A DNA stretch of 64,000 nucleotides from UBA4781 sp963556045 (GCA_963556045.3 CAUVYA020000002.1:248001-312000); one strand, 5' to 3'; shown: positions 1-9,709, counted from the first letter of the stretch. A program made the numbers and translations. The notes: generated by a model from the sequence alone, not told the origin.

Positions 1-454
1 CAATCACTCCCACCAGGGGCGGCAGGTCATTCGCCGGCGCAAAAACGAAGGGATGCTCGACCGCCAGCACCCGCTGATGGTGCCAGCGCTGCTGCTGGTG
101 CAGGTGCAGTGCATTCATCAGATGCTGCGCATCACACTGCAGGTCAGCCGCATCCAATTGTGCGATCAGATCATCCAGCGAGAGATTATCCCCCTGCATC
201 TGTGCCTGGTAATCATGCGCGATGAGCTGGTGCAGCAGTTTGCCTTTGCTGAAATAGTCAGGCAGAGGTTCGGGCTGCCGGTGCAGGATATACTGCAGGG
301 AATAACGCTGCTGGCAAAATTCTACGGTTGTGATCTGGCTGTAGCTGAGATAGGGCAGATCTTGACCATGAAGCGCCTGCACAAACAGCTCACTGTCGTA
401 TTGTACGCTATCCAGCAGGGATTGGATCTCGAGGAAGGATTGTTGATTGTTCAT
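1..454 (-). CDS. PD-(D/E)XK (RecB-type) nuclease, N-terminal part, runs off window
   Basis: The minus strand is open from an ATG at 454 to the window edge, giving 151 residues without a stop. The protein begins MNNQQSFLEIQSLL. It contains LSYSQITTVEFCQQRYSLQY, the typical start of RecB-family exonuclease domains (lSyS...C...ykl.Y), then SKGKLLHQLI, which fits the conserved GxxxHxxL helix of the fold. The visible part ends in GVID, where the first catalytic Asp of the PD-(D/E)XK core would lie. In this superfamily such proteins cut or resect DNA, alone or with a helicase partner. The partner would lie outside the window. An open frame on the opposite strand at 53-472 has low-complexity content and is an antisense shadow. 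Family assignment is fairly sure, exact role unknown. Confidence 0.6.
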   Translation of the reverse strand, partial: MNNQQSFLEIQSLLDSVQYDSELFVQALHGQDLPYLSYSQITTVEFCQQRYSLQYILHRQPEPLPDYFSKGKLLHQLIAHDYQAQMQGDNLSLDDLIAQLDAADLQCDAQHLMNALHLHQQQRWHHQRVLAVEHPFVFAPANDLPPLVGVI

Positions 455-766
455 GTGTTAAATTTTTCATAATATTGCAGAAGCAAACAGATATTAAACC
501 TGTCGAAAGTAGGATTATAAACGAAATAAATTGGAACACTTGAATTAACCTTTCTATCTCTATATACTGTATGTGGATTCACACATGGGTATATAGCGGA
601 GGTTATTGAAAACCAGCGTGGTAGTGTGAATAATACTGAAAACCGCCTATCGGAAAAGGCGATTGTTTTTTAACTATCCAATTTATCAAAACTTTCTCAT
701 CAAAGAATCGAATCCAATTTAAAAGCAACCACCTATTTGGTAATCGAATATTGGGAGGTTTGAATC
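455..766. other. intergenic region with divergent promoters expected
   Basis: No credible gene is visible here. The region separates the nuclease (minus) from the metalloprotease (plus), so it must hold start signals for both. The only structures seen are a short GC-containing hairpin followed by T-rich sequence near 644-672 and the ribosome-binding site GGGAGG just before the protease ATG at 767. Confidence 0.4.
641..672 (+). terminator. weak rho-independent-terminator-like hairpin
   Basis: CGCCT at 644-648 pairs with AGGCG at 657-661 around an 8-nt loop, followed within three bases by a run of T (GATTGTTTTTT). The stem is only 5-6 bp and there is no obvious upstream plus-strand gene, so this may be a leader hairpin or chance. 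Confidence 0.3.
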
Positions 767-2990
767 ATGGATATATATCGCGGGAAAGATAAAGATGAAA
801 AAGAGAAAAAACGAGTAACGGAAGGAATTCGCATCATCAGGGATCGCATGACAAAGATCCCTAAACGGGTATTGGGGATAGAGCTCTACCCAGCCAGTAT
901 GAAAAAAGGGGATATCGTCCTCACTGAAAAAATAATTGAGCCGACTTTTAAAAGTTTCATAAAAGAGAACCGGAAATTGTTCGAAATTGAAGCAGATGAT
1001 CTACAATTGATCGCTGCCAAGAACATCCGTAACAGATGGTTTGTGAAATACCAGCAGTATTATGAGGGCATTCCTGTTTACCATGCAACCGTGAATCTGG
1101 AATCTTCTGATCGGGGCAGGGTGGGTTCGTATGCAGCGAAGTATCATCCCAAAATACGCGTATCTACCGAACCGAAGGTCCAACTGGATGAAGCCATCCA
1201 AACGGCGAAAAGAACCTATAAGGAACAGGATCAGTCCAGATTGAAGGCAAAGGATGATAGTTTAATCATCTACCCGGAAAAGAAAGAAGATACATATAAA
1301 TATCATCTTGCCTGGATGTTTGAGATAGTAGGAGAAGAACCAGACCCAGAGATCGAAAAATATTTCATTGTGGATGCCATCAAGTGGCAAGATCATTCGT
1401 TCCTATACAGCCAGATTTCCAGGTGCAGATGTGAGCGGTACTGTACGGGGTGAGATCTATCCGGCAAATCCGACCGATGCGATCAGCACCATGCCGATGC
1501 AGCATGAAGATGTGTATGTGCATTTTGCAGGGCGTACACAAACCAATCATGCCGGCTATTATTCCAGGTCTGTTCCATGGTACTGGCCGTTATTGTTCTT
1601 ATTTCCCAAATGGGCAGACTTCTCGCTGGATGGTCCTTATGCTCATGTGCAGGATAACAATGGCAATGAGTATACCGAATCAAGGCAGTGCAATACGAGT
1701 TCACCCTGCAACCTTACCTGGACGGCGGCAGACAGGGATCATATCAATATGTTCTATCACCTTAATCGGTTTCATGATTGGCTGCAAACAGAACTGGGAT
1801 ATGCCTGGGTCAATTTCGATGGAACAAGCTGTTTCAATGCCAGAGTCAACTATAACTTCTGGAATGCCTATGCCGGTGATCCCATGCAGTTTGGCAACAA
1901 CGAATTCGCGCGCAGCAGTGATGTGATCTATCATGAATGCACGCACAATGTCCTGCATCACGAGTATGGTGATTATATCGGCTGGCCGGATGCATATTCT
2001 GAAGCCTATGCCATGGACGAAGGGTTTGCGGATTACTTTGCCTGCGCCTGCACCAATGACTCACAAATGGGCGAAGGGTACAGCGCAAATCCCAGAGATC
2101 TGGACAATTCACGCCAGTATGTGGGGAAAGAAAACTACAATTCCGAAGGACATACCGGAGGAACGATCATTGGGGGCGCCTGCTGGAACCTACGGCAGCG
2201 GCTGACCAACCAGCTTGGTGCGCCGGGACGGAGAGTTGCCGATCAACTTGTGCTGGAAGCGCACCAGATTCTTTCCAGCTATCCAAGGGATTATTATTTT
2301 TCCGACCCGCATGAAAGCAATCTGCTGTCGGCGCTCTACCGGGCTGCAGATCAAGATAATAATCTAATGAATAGTTTCCCCTACTTCATGGATATCCAGC
2401 TTGCTTTTCATGCACACGCTCTCCTTCAGGCTGTCCTGGAAGATGGTGATAGCTATGATTTCTCCACAAACACACTGGGGAACGTTACAGGAGGCGATCT
2501 CTATTATTATCAGGGCAAATTCTGGGCGAACAATTACCACCAAAAAGGCGTGAAAGACCTGGGGGATATAGGAAATACCGATCTATCAACCATCACTATC
2601 CCCACTTCAGGGTTCACCCAGTTTGGAGTGAACGCTGTAAGCGGACATACTTATGTTTCCAAAGCTCAAGAAGGAGAAGTGGGCGGGTACATTTTCTTCC
2701 GTGTGAATGATATCAGCGCCGACAAATCAACGGTGACCATTCAGTACCTGTATCAGTTCGATCCACTGTGGTATGTTGCGAATACGAATTCAAAAGAGAT
2801 CCATCAATTGAATTGTTTCTGGGTATCACTCATGTCTGCGGACCACAAAGCGTATTATGAGAAATTGGTAGATGTGGCAGAGCTCATCGAAAATAATGGC
2901 TACAATGGCTGTTATTACTGTTTACCCAGGTATGATACAGATACCCTTACTCTGCAGACGGTGCTGCAGAACCTGAATGAAGATGTCTAA
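767..2990 (+). CDS. thermolysin/fungalysin-like zinc metallopeptidase (one frameshift)
   Basis: Two overlapping frames form one protein of about 740 residues. The first frame (from ATG 767, preceded by GGGAGG) carries a propeptide-like region with IPVYHATVNLESSDRGRVGS, resembling FTP/PepSY propeptides of M4/M36 proteases. It ends in YFIVDA. The second frame resumes at once with SSGKIIRSY and contains the zinc site HECTH (nt 1932-1946) and the downstream DEGFADYFA, which would supply the third zinc ligand. Reading GCATCA instead of GCCATCA near 1376-1378 restores one frame, so there is a single extra C. No signal peptide is visible at the chosen start, which is odd for this family. It may be intracellular, or the true start may differ. 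The catalytic class is clear; substrate is unknown. Confidence 0.75.
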
Positions 2991-3015
2991 GGAGGATACC
3001 CGAAACAAAGACTGC

Positions 3016-4006
3016 TTATAAATATCCGATCTGTCTGAAGTACGCAACTGCTCTACGGATGGCAACATCCGGAGATGTCTGGGGCAGTGCCAGTTCTTTG
3101 ATGGCTTTTGCTGAAGAGTAGTAATGCCCATCAGAAGACATGCGTGCCATCACACCGGTCAACCGCGGCGGTTTTCCGGTCAGCTTTGCCAGATATTCCA
3201 TGACGAATCCGGAAGTTACTGCCAGCCAGCGCGGCAATTTCGTTGTCAATGCACGTGCACCGGAAGCCTGTGCAATGAGGGAAAAGAATTCCTGATACGA
3301 GAGGTTCTGCCCGCCAGTGATGTAACATTGCCCCGGTCTCCCCATCTTCAGGGCATTGACGGCTGCACGGGCAACATCACCTACATAGACCACGCACTTG
3401 CCGCCAGCCGTATAACCGGGAACCTGGCGTTTTGCCACGGAAATGACCATTTGCCCTGAACCTGGTTTGGTGTCATATTCACCGATCATATAGGTAGGAT
3501 TGATGATGATCACGGGTAGGTCATTTTTAGCATGCTCTTTCAGCAGGTAATCCTGTGCCTGCCATTTTGAATCCATGTAATCAAGATGGAATTTCGCACC
3601 CAGATAGGGGCTGTTCTCATCACCCGGTTTTTGTTTACTTCCATATCCGAATGTACATGCTGAACTGATGTGGATAAAACGAGTGATTCCTACTGCCCTG
3701 ACTGCCTTTGCCAGATCAACCACCGCACCATGATTGATCTTCCATATCCAATCTGCTCTGGATGGGTAAATCGCTGTCGTTCCGGCAGTGTGAATGACCA
3801 TCTGACAGCCCTGCAACGCTCGTTGTATATCTTGCATTTCTAACAGATCACCCTCGAATCGCTCGATCGGTAATCCATCCAGCACATTCAACTGCCTGCC
3901 GCGCTGGATGAACGCTCTCACGAAATAACCATCTTCGAGAGCTGCTCTCACGATATGGCTCCCCAAAAAAACCATCCCCGCCGGTTACCAGTAATCTTTT
4001 TTTCAT
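3016..4006 (-). CDS. NAD(P)-dependent epimerase/dehydratase, extended SDR (one frameshift)
   Basis: A frame of 319 residues starts at FLGSHIV, which is the middle of a Rossmann motif. Reading upstream gives MKKRLLVTGGDGF in another frame from an ATG at 4006. The two join as TGGDGFLGSHIV if the A7 run at 3965-3971 (T7 on the coding strand) is shortened by one base. The protein then has the extended-SDR glycine motif at the N terminus, HTAGTT as the NAD-binding AG motif, and a serine-rich ISSACTFG active-site strand. YLGAKFHLDYMDSKW contains the Tyr-x3-Lys type catalytic pair (Y..SK). Relatives act on sugars, flavonoids or sterols, and the substrate here is not evident. The frameshift sits in a homopolymer and may be a sequencing error. 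Confidence 0.7.
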
Positions 4007-4047
4007 CGAATTTCCGTTTCCAGAGTTATTTTCCCGGGATTTTTGGT

Positions 4048-4797
4048 ATGATGGATAATACTATGAGATTTTCCTTTGCAGATACCCTATCTTTAAAAGT
4101 GGCATTCGCTTTTGGATACTTCAGTCTTGCTTATCTGATCTTCTTTTTCTCTTTGCATGCTACAGCGTTAAAGGATCGTTTCGAGAGACTGTCCATAGTT
4201 CAGAACAATAAAATACCATTCATCTATTGTATACGCTTTCTTGGTTTCATCCTGCTGGGTTTCATTCCAATAATCGTCTATTCCGGTATAGGAGGAGTCC
4301 CTGTAGAGGATCTGGGACTTCGTTTGCCAGCCGGGAATCATGCAGGGTTCTGGTGGCTTGTTCCAATAGCTTTGTTCCTGCTCGGGATTGGTTTGCGGTC
4401 AGGGAAAAATATCAATACAAACTTTTACCCGCAGGCAAGATTTGAAACATGGTCTATCGGTAATCTGGTCATGAACGGAGTGACATGGACTGTGTATCTT
4501 ATCGGTTATGAGATCGCTTTTCGCGGCTTTTTATTCTTCCCACTGGTGGATGCTATCGGTTTATTGCCTGCCATCATGATCAACTGCGCAATCTACAGCA
4601 TTTCTCATATCCCCAAAGGAGCCGGGGAAGCATTTGGAGCTTTTTTTTTGGGTATTTTATTCTGTGTAATCGCTTACCAGACCGGATCCATCTTGATCCC
4701 CCTGGTGCTGCATATTCTGCTGGCAGTCAGTAATGATTGGAAGGCAATCCTGGTGAATCAAGGGATGACCATACAAAAAAAGCGGAAAAGACCTTAG
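4048..4797 (+). CDS. CPBP-family intramembrane protease (CAAX/Abi-like)
   Basis: A polytopic membrane protein of about 250 residues with roughly seven hydrophobic segments. It contains YEIAFRGFLFFP, corresponding to the EExxxR motif of CPBP glutamic proteases but with Glu-Ile instead of Glu-Glu, and NCAIYSISHIPKG, the second conserved motif with its His. The open frame extends upstream to 3955, but that part overlaps the opposite gene and is not hydrophobic. I therefore choose ATG 4048 (ATG 4051 and 4063 are alternatives). The stop TAG touches the next gene's ATG, so the two are probably co-transcribed. CPBP proteins process prenylated or other membrane substrates; in bacteria some confer bacteriocin self-immunity. 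The role here is unknown. Confidence 0.7.
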   Translation: MMDNTMRFSFADTLSLKVAFAFGYFSLAYLIFFFSLHATALKDRFERLSIVQNNKIPFIYCIRFLGFILLGFIPIIVYSGIGGVPVEDLGLRLPAGNHAGFWWLVPIALFLLGIGLRSGKNINTNFYPQARFETWSIGNLVMNGVTWTVYLIGYEIAFRGFLFFPLVDAIGLLPAIMINCAIYSISHIPKGAGEAFGAFFLGILFCVIAYQTGSILIPLVLHILLAVSNDWKAILVNQGMTIQKKRKRP

Positions 4798-5700
4798 ATG
4801 ACAAACGAGGAATTTGATCTACATGAAAAAACCTGCCTGATCACAGGCGCTAATTCAGGGCTTGGGAAAGTCATCGCCATAGAGATGGCTGCCAGAGGTG
4901 CGTCTGTTATCATGGCGTGCAGAAGACAGTATACAGATGCACAAATGGAAATCAAAGAACGATCGAAGAACGAGAATGTTACCCTGCGCATAGTGGACCT
5001 TTCCAGCCTGAAGAGCGTACGCTCTTTCTGCGACCGGTTGCGTGACGATGATGTTCACATTGATGTGGCTTTTATGAACGCCGGTATTGCTTCATCCGCC
5101 AATACTGTTACTGGGGATGGCTATTCTCTGCTGTGGCAGGTCAATTATCTCTCAAATGCTGTGCTGATGCTGCGTATGCTGCAGGATAATGTTATCTCTA
5201 ATACAGTTTTTTCATCAAAGAAAACGGATTCTGTTCACATCCCTCGCATAATCCTTACATCCTCATCGCGACATCGGGAAGAATTGGATATAGATTTAGA
5301 GAAATTTGGCGTTTTCGAAGCATACCATCTGTCGGAAGTGTTCAAGTGGTATGGACTCAGTAAATTGTATTTGATGACCTTTGCCTGGGAACTGGGAAGG
5401 CGTTTGATGGTCGCGGGGAAACCGCAAGTGGGCGTACACAGTTTCTGCCCGGGACCATTCCGCAGCGGAATTGGAAGAGGAGCCGGCTGGATCGGCAGGT
5501 TGGCAATGGCTTGTATTCCTATCAGCGCGGAAAGGGCAGCTTATCCTGCCATCCATCTTGCCACCGCGCCAGAAGTAGAGGGAACAACGCTGCGGTATAT
5601 GCATAAAAGAGAATTCGAGCTGCCGGACCAACGGGTGATGGATAGAAAAATCGGGAAAAGATTATGGCAGGAAACCGTGCAGCGCATTGAATTGATATAA
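4798..5700 (+). CDS. short-chain dehydrogenase/reductase (retinol/protochlorophyllide-reductase-like)
   Basis: Classical SDR fold of 300 residues. TGANSGLG at about residues 17-24 is the cofactor-binding glycine motif, MNAGIAS is the NAG strand, ILTSSSRH supplies the catalytic Ser, and YGLSK the Tyr-x3-Lys. The spacing and the long insertion after NAG resemble the protochlorophyllide-reductase/retinol-dehydrogenase subgroup. An oxidoreductase of a hydrophobic alcohol or ketone using NADP(H) is likely. It starts directly after the CPBP gene's stop with no spacer, which suggests translational coupling. The substrate cannot be told from sequence. Confidence 0.8.
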   Translation: MTNEEFDLHEKTCLITGANSGLGKVIAIEMAARGASVIMACRRQYTDAQMEIKERSKNENVTLRIVDLSSLKSVRSFCDRLRDDDVHIDVAFMNAGIASSANTVTGDGYSLLWQVNYLSNAVLMLRMLQDNVISNTVFSSKKTDSVHIPRIILTSSSRHREELDIDLEKFGVFEAYHLSEVFKWYGLSKLYLMTFAWELGRRLMVAGKPQVGVHSFCPGPFRSGIGRGAGWIGRLAMACIPISAERAAYPAIHLATAPEVEGTTLRYMHKREFELPDQRVMDRKIGKRLWQETVQRIELI

Positions 5701-5770
5701 GAAATGACTTCTACATAAATTATGGATCATACACCTAACGGAAATAACTGAATCAAGGAGGGATGAGGAA

Positions 5771-6538
5771 ATGACTAAAGCAGAGAAAAATATGGAATAT
5801 GCCAATTGGGTACCTAAGAAAATGATCATTGTGCCTGCTGTATTAGCACTGGCTTTTTTTACTCTACTAGCAGTGAATAAGTGGTTTTTGTTGGGCACTG
5901 TAATTTTTACTATCATCGCTGTATATTTTGCTATTTCTCATAGAATATTCTCACGGAAAGGTAAAAACCTACAAGAAAAAGTGCAAGGGTTGATCCTTGA
6001 AAAGCTAGAAATCCCAAAAAACAAAAAAGTTCGTATTCTTGATATCGGATGTGGAAATGGACCCCTAACAATCGGGGCTGCTGAACGACTTCCACAAGCT
6101 GAACTTATGGGGGTCGACCTGTGGGGAAAGAACTGGGATTATTCCAGGCAAGTATGCCAGAAGAACGCGGAACTTGCAGGTGTGGCTGATCGTGTGGAGT
6201 TTCGACAAGCCAGTGTGGAGAGTTTGCCGTTTGAAGACGCAAGCTTTGATGTTGTATTGAGTAACCTGGTTTTCCACGAGGTCAGGGGAAGCAGTGATAA
6301 ACGAGCTTTGGTGAAAGAAGCATTGCGTGTCCTCAAGCCGGGCGGTACTTTTATCCTGCAAGATTTATTCTTGTTGCGAGCTTACTACGGCACACCGCAG
6401 GAAATGCTCGATGCAATCAAGAGCTGGGATGTGTCTCAAGTTGTTTTCATTCGCACTTGTGATCAAGATTTTATTCCAGGTTTCGTAAAGCTGCCTTTCA
6501 TGGTAGGCACCTTAGCAATGCTGTATGGTGTGAAATAA
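5771..6538 (+). CDS. membrane-anchored class I SAM-dependent methyltransferase
   Basis: 255 residues. Two hydrophobic segments occupy about residues 20-60, followed by a cytoplasmic methyltransferase domain. VRILDIGCGNGPLTIGA (about residues 88-104) is motif I binding SAM, ELMGVDLW is motif post-I with the acidic ribose-binding residue, FDVVLSNLVFHEV is motif IV, and LKPGGTFILQDLF is motif post-III. A strong ribosome-binding site AAGGAGGGATGAGGAA precedes ATG 5771. The membrane anchor suggests a lipid or membrane-bound acceptor, but this is inference. It stands alone, separated by about 70 bases from the SDR upstream. Confidence 0.8.
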   Translation: MTKAEKNMEYANWVPKKMIIVPAVLALAFFTLLAVNKWFLLGTVIFTIIAVYFAISHRIFSRKGKNLQEKVQGLILEKLEIPKNKKVRILDIGCGNGPLTIGAAERLPQAELMGVDLWGKNWDYSRQVCQKNAELAGVADRVEFRQASVESLPFEDASFDVVLSNLVFHEVRGSSDKRALVKEALRVLKPGGTFILQDLFLLRAYYGTPQEMLDAIKSWDVSQVVFIRTCDQDFIPGFVKLPFMVGTLAMLYGVK

Positions 6539-6628
6539 TAATAAGCAACATCAATATTTTGCCGAAAAACAAATAACTAAGGAAACGATACTGCACTGGT
6601 CTTATAAAAAACGTTGTTTGTGGAAATT

Positions 6629-7681
6629 CTAAATATTCCCAACCAATCCTTCAATTGCCTGTTTATATTGCGCTATCACCCGATCACACCATTCATCAAA
6701 TTCCGGTTCTTCCACTTTCAATTGTAGGTGTGCATCCATATACACAAGGTATTCTTTCAATCCTTCCTCAAGATCTATCTCGCATTGAAAATCCGGAACG
6801 ACCGTACGGAGTTTCGAACAATCAAAGATGTTGGATGCCCTTTTATCTCCCTGTATGGAGGTCATTAAGTCATACTGGCGGCTGTGCGCCAACACATCAC
6901 TGGGGATGTAGACCGGTTTGTACTCGACGCCTAATTCTTTGGCAAGGATCTGGTAGACCATATCGAAGGTATGGGATTTGGTATTCATGATCTGATAGAT
7001 TTGACCGATTGTTTCCCGATTCCCGATCAGGGGAAGGAATCCCCTGGCAAAGTCTCTGGCATGCGTGCTCGCCCACACGGTTTGACCGTCGCCATGCACG
7101 ATCACTTCCTTGCCATCGATCATGCGCTGAACGACAGACCAGCACTCCTTCCCTTTAACGCTTAAAGGAATTCTATTTTCCGAATAGGTCTGGGTAGGTC
7201 TAACGATGGTCACAGGGAAACCCTCATCGCTGCAAGCTTTCAGGAAAACCTGCTCGCAGGCAGCTTTATTCTGCCCATATTGACTGAAGCGATTTCCGTA
7301 AGGCATATTCTCGTCCACGTTGCATGAATTCTCGTGATTCAAGGCAGCAACCGTACTGATGAAAATGAATTGCTTTGTTTTTCCTCGAAATACCTCGATA
7401 TTTTGTCGTGCGTTCTCAGGGGAATAGATCACAAAATTTATGACCACATCGAAGTGAAGTTGAGCGACAGCAGTCTGCAGTGATCGGAGATCGTATGCGT
7501 CGGCTGAGATAAATTCAGCATTTTGAAAGACATCGTTGGCATTCTCGAAAGCGGGATCATGCGATTTCTTTTTACCCCTGTTCAAAATGTAGAGATCAAC
7601 CGATGGATCGGTATCCAATTGGAGCGCGATGGGAGTTGAAATCGTTCCGGTACCGCCGATCAGCAAGATTTTTTGTTTCAT
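6629..7681 (-). CDS. NAD-dependent epimerase/dehydratase family protein
   Basis: 350 residues, full length for the family. KILLIGGTGTISTPIA at the N terminus is a Rossmann glycine motif of the GGTGxIS type. HFDVVINFVIYSPENARQN and KQFIFISTVAALN follow as in atypical SDRs related to CSP41/sugar-nucleotide epimerases. YGQNKAACEQVF gives the Tyr-x3-Lys pair. Later VRPTQTY and VHGDGQTVWASTHARDFARG are typical substrate-domain motifs. It is a cytosolic oxidoreductase or epimerase, probably on a nucleotide sugar. GGAGGGTAT precedes the ATG on the coding strand. It is transcribed convergently with the methyltransferase at 5771-6538. Confidence 0.75.
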   Translation of the reverse strand: MKQKILLIGGTGTISTPIALQLDTDPSVDLYILNRGKKKSHDPAFENANDVFQNAEFISADAYDLRSLQTAVAQLHFDVVINFVIYSPENARQNIEVFRGKTKQFIFISTVAALNHENSCNVDENMPYGNRFSQYGQNKAACEQVFLKACSDEGFPVTIVRPTQTYSENRIPLSVKGKECWSVVQRMIDGKEVIVHGDGQTVWASTHARDFARGFLPLIGNRETIGQIYQIMNTKSHTFDMVYQILAKELGVEYKPVYIPSDVLAHSRQYDLMTSIQGDKRASNIFDCSKLRTVVPDFQCEIDLEEGLKEYLVYMDAHLQLKVEEPEFDEWCDRVIAQYKQAIEGLVGNI

Positions 7682-7864
7682 ATACCCTCCTGAAAGTCTC
7701 CGAATCTGGTTATCAACTTATCTAAACTCTAGCATTTCTGATTTGTACGAAATGCATCAAGAAAACATTCTGACTGTAATTCTACTTGATAAGAGGCATC
7801 CGCTGGTGATGGTTGGCTTCATCTTATAGAAGTATTAACATTGATGTTAAGGAGATTCACCAGC

Positions 7865-7909
7865 ATGATAATGATGAAAACGATGGAAAAAGACAGAATT
7901 ATTAAGTAG
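7865..7909 (+). CDS. possible 14-residue leader ORF upstream of DUF1801 gene
   Basis: ATG at 7865 follows AAGGAGATTCACCAGC, a near-ideal ribosome-binding site. It encodes MIMMKTMEKDRIIK and stops with TAG, whose bases form part of TAGGAG, the likely ribosome-binding site of the next gene at 7924. This may be a translationally coupled leader or the leftover start of a lost gene. No known leader peptide is recognised. Confidence 0.3.
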   Translation: MIMMKTMEKDRIIK

Positions 7910-7923
7910 GAGAATATCGGTTC

Positions 7924-8355
7924 ATGCCCAAAATGCAAAAGAGTGCGGATAAAAAAGTAACCCTTCTGTCAGGTGGCAATCCCCAGATCGCAAAAGGGGA
8001 AGGAGAAGCACCTGTACAGGCTTATATTGAAGCCATGCCCGGCTGGAAAGGGGACGTAGGGCGTTTTCTGGATGCACTCATCGTACAGAATGTGCCTGAT
8101 GTGAAGAAAGCCGTAAAATGGAACTCGCCTTTTTACGGTGTCGAGGGACAGGGCTGGTTCCTCAGTTTTCACTGTCTTACGAAATATGTGAAAGTAGCAT
8201 TCTTCAGCGGTACATCGCTGAAACCTGTTCCACCGGATGAATCCAAGAGCAAAGGAGTACGCTACTTGAATATCTATGAAGATGATCAGCTTGATGAGAA
8301 TCTTCTGTCAAGCTGGATACAGCAGGCGGCGGCGTTGCCCGGCTGGAACCCTTAG
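7924..8355 (+). CDS. DUF1801 domain protein
   Basis: 143 residues of the DUF1801 (YdhG-like) fold. Conserved features are the central VKKAVKWNSPFYGV, which carries the typical W-x-x-P-x-Y/F signature, and the hydrophobic core WFLSFHCLTKYVKVAFF. The C terminus lies on LLSSWIQQAAALPGW. Members are small soluble cytosolic proteins of unclear biochemical function, often annotated near iron- or DNA-related proteins. GGAG upstream overlaps the stop of a tiny ORF at 7865-7909. Another DUF1801-related gene follows 20 bases downstream in the same direction, so the two form a pair. Confidence 0.75.
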   Translation: MPKMQKSADKKVTLLSGGNPQIAKGEGEAPVQAYIEAMPGWKGDVGRFLDALIVQNVPDVKKAVKWNSPFYGVEGQGWFLSFHCLTKYVKVAFFSGTSLKPVPPDESKSKGVRYLNIYEDDQLDENLLSSWIQQAAALPGWNP

Positions 8356-8375
8356 CCTTAATAAGGAATAATAAA

Positions 8376-8960
8376 ATGGATGGAAAACAAGCGTTTGATA
8401 ATTTTATCGATCATGCCAGTATGTGGCAGGAAGAATTTCGCCAGTTACGAACGATCCTGCTGGACTGTTCATTAGAGGAAGAAATAAAATGGGGGAAACC
8501 CTGTTATACATTCCAGGCGAGCAATATTGTTATCATGCAGGGATTCAAGGAGTACTGTGCGCTGTTGTTTGTCAAAGGAGCTTTACTGCATGATCCGAAA
8601 GATATCCTCATCAGGCAAACAGAACATGTACAGGCTGCCAGGCAGATACGGTTTACCAGTACGGATGAGATCATGGTGCTGCAAGCAATCCTGAAAGACT
8701 ATATTCTGGAAGCCATTGAAGTGGAAAAAGCAGGGCTGAAAGTTGCATACAAGAAGACGGAAGAGTTTCCGCCTCCCGAAGAACTGGAAGAGGCTTTTCA
8801 GGAAAATCCTGCGCTGCAGGCAGCATTTACAGCCCTGACGCCGGGACGGCAGAGAGCGTATCTTCTCTATTTTTCTGCACCCAAACAGGCAAAAACGCGC
8901 ATGGCTCGAATAGAAAAATATCGACAGCAAATTCTCGCTGGAAAAGGATTGAACGATTAG
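8376..8960 (+). CDS. YdeI/OmdA family protein with DUF1801 domain
   Basis: 194 residues. The N-terminal half carries the DUF1801 signature EEIKWGKPCYTF followed by NIVIMQGFKEYCALLFVKGALL. The C-terminal half PPPEELEEAFQENPALQAAF...LTPGRQRAYLLYFSAPKQAKTR...RIEKYRQQILAGKG is the OmdA/YdeI domain (bacteriocin-protection-associated). This two-part arrangement and length are normal for YdeI. It is cytosolic and probably in an operon with the DUF1801 gene 20 bases upstream. Its molecular role is not established; the family name comes from polymyxin/OmpD-related phenotypes in other bacteria. Confidence 0.8.
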   Translation: MDGKQAFDNFIDHASMWQEEFRQLRTILLDCSLEEEIKWGKPCYTFQASNIVIMQGFKEYCALLFVKGALLHDPKDILIRQTEHVQAARQIRFTSTDEIMVLQAILKDYILEAIEVEKAGLKVAYKKTEEFPPPEELEEAFQENPALQAAFTALTPGRQRAYLLYFSAPKQAKTRMARIEKYRQQILAGKGLND

Positions 8961-9044
8961 TGTGAAATCATACTAAACGATCCTGTTGAAACGTGAGGAT
9001 GTTTTATTACGGGAACATCTCTGGAATGCTGTTTATTTATTCAG

Positions 9045-9230
9045 TTAAAGCAATTTGCCCAGATGTACCCAGATATTAATGGCGATGGGGTTGATAGTGA
9101 TGAGAATGACACCAATCAGGAGTGGAATAGTCAAATTTTCCGGGTGCTTTTTATGATGCAGGTAAAATACCACATCTGTAATGGTTACTACTAGCTAGAC
9201 GATCAGCATAATTCTGGCATAGATATTCAT
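9045..9230 (-). pseudogene. small two-helix membrane protein with an in-frame amber codon
   Basis: From ATG 9230 to TAA 9045 the minus strand reads 61 sense codons interrupted only by TAG at codon 12 (9195-9197). The translation starts MNIYARIMLIV, then after the stop LVVTITDVVFYLHHKKHPENL and ends in NIWVHLGKLL. Two hydrophobic helices flank a HHKKHPEN turn, so it would be a small integral membrane protein. The long downstream continuity argues that this was a real gene. It was broken by a single substitution, or the TAG is a base-call error. No family recognised. Confidence 0.45.
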
Positions 9231-9411
9231 GCTTTCATCCTTTTCTTCTATTATAGGTCTCCTTGTTTTACCGAGACATGAAAAAGGTCGTAGAAAGAAT
9301 TGTTATGAATATTTCATTGGGGATGGTGGTTTGAAGAAGATATACGACTAATATATGTAGATGCCTGTAATAAGAGTGGGGATCAATGGGTTCTATTTAC
9401 TTTTCTTTATC

Positions 9412-9440
9412 TTGTTGACCGTGAATATTTTCTCTATAAT
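9412..9440 (+). promoter_or_regulatory. promoter for the 60-residue gene at 9467
   Basis: A consensus TATAAT at 9435-9440 lies 17 bases after TTGTTG (9412-9417); an alternative TTGACC at 9415-9420 would leave only 14. The start codon follows 26 bases downstream with AAAGGATGATCCG as ribosome-binding site. Confidence 0.5.
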
Positions 9441-9466
9441 GAAAATAATAGAAAAAGGATGATCCG

Positions 9467-9649
9467 ATGAAATATCGAGTGCATCGTCTGGAGATAAAAC
9501 AGGAAGATGCTCAGGAGAAACTGGAGCAATTCCTAAACCGGTTGGAGGGGGAAGTGCTTTCAATCGTACCCTATGTTTCCCCAACATTTCAGGGGATGGG
9601 AGCGACCTCGAAAGTAGTGTTCCTGCTCATTGTGGAAAAAATCGTGTAA
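9467..9649 (+). CDS. small conserved hypothetical protein
   Basis: 60 residues, begins MKYRVHRLEIKQEDAQEKLE and ends VVFLLIVEKIV. A central stretch EGEVLSIVPYVSP looks like a beta hairpin after an amphipathic helix, and the last strand is hydrophobic. The alternating pattern resembles small DUF4177-like proteins, but I cannot assign a function. A good -10 box and a ribosome-binding site precede the ATG. A decayed copy of the last strand (FLLVIVEK) occurs about 60 bases downstream, so the gene seems once to have been duplicated. Confidence 0.55.
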   Translation: MKYRVHRLEIKQEDAQEKLEQFLNRLEGEVLSIVPYVSPTFQGMGATSKVVFLLIVEKIV

Positions 9650-9709
9650 TTGGTACTGCCAATTAACTGCTGTAGAAAATTACTGCAATAAAAAGGGAGG
9701 AGAAAATCC

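Noticed and set aside
53..472. Open frame of 139 codons on the plus strand
   Set aside because: Antisense to a convincing RecB-type nuclease frame; its own composition is repetitive and matches no family.
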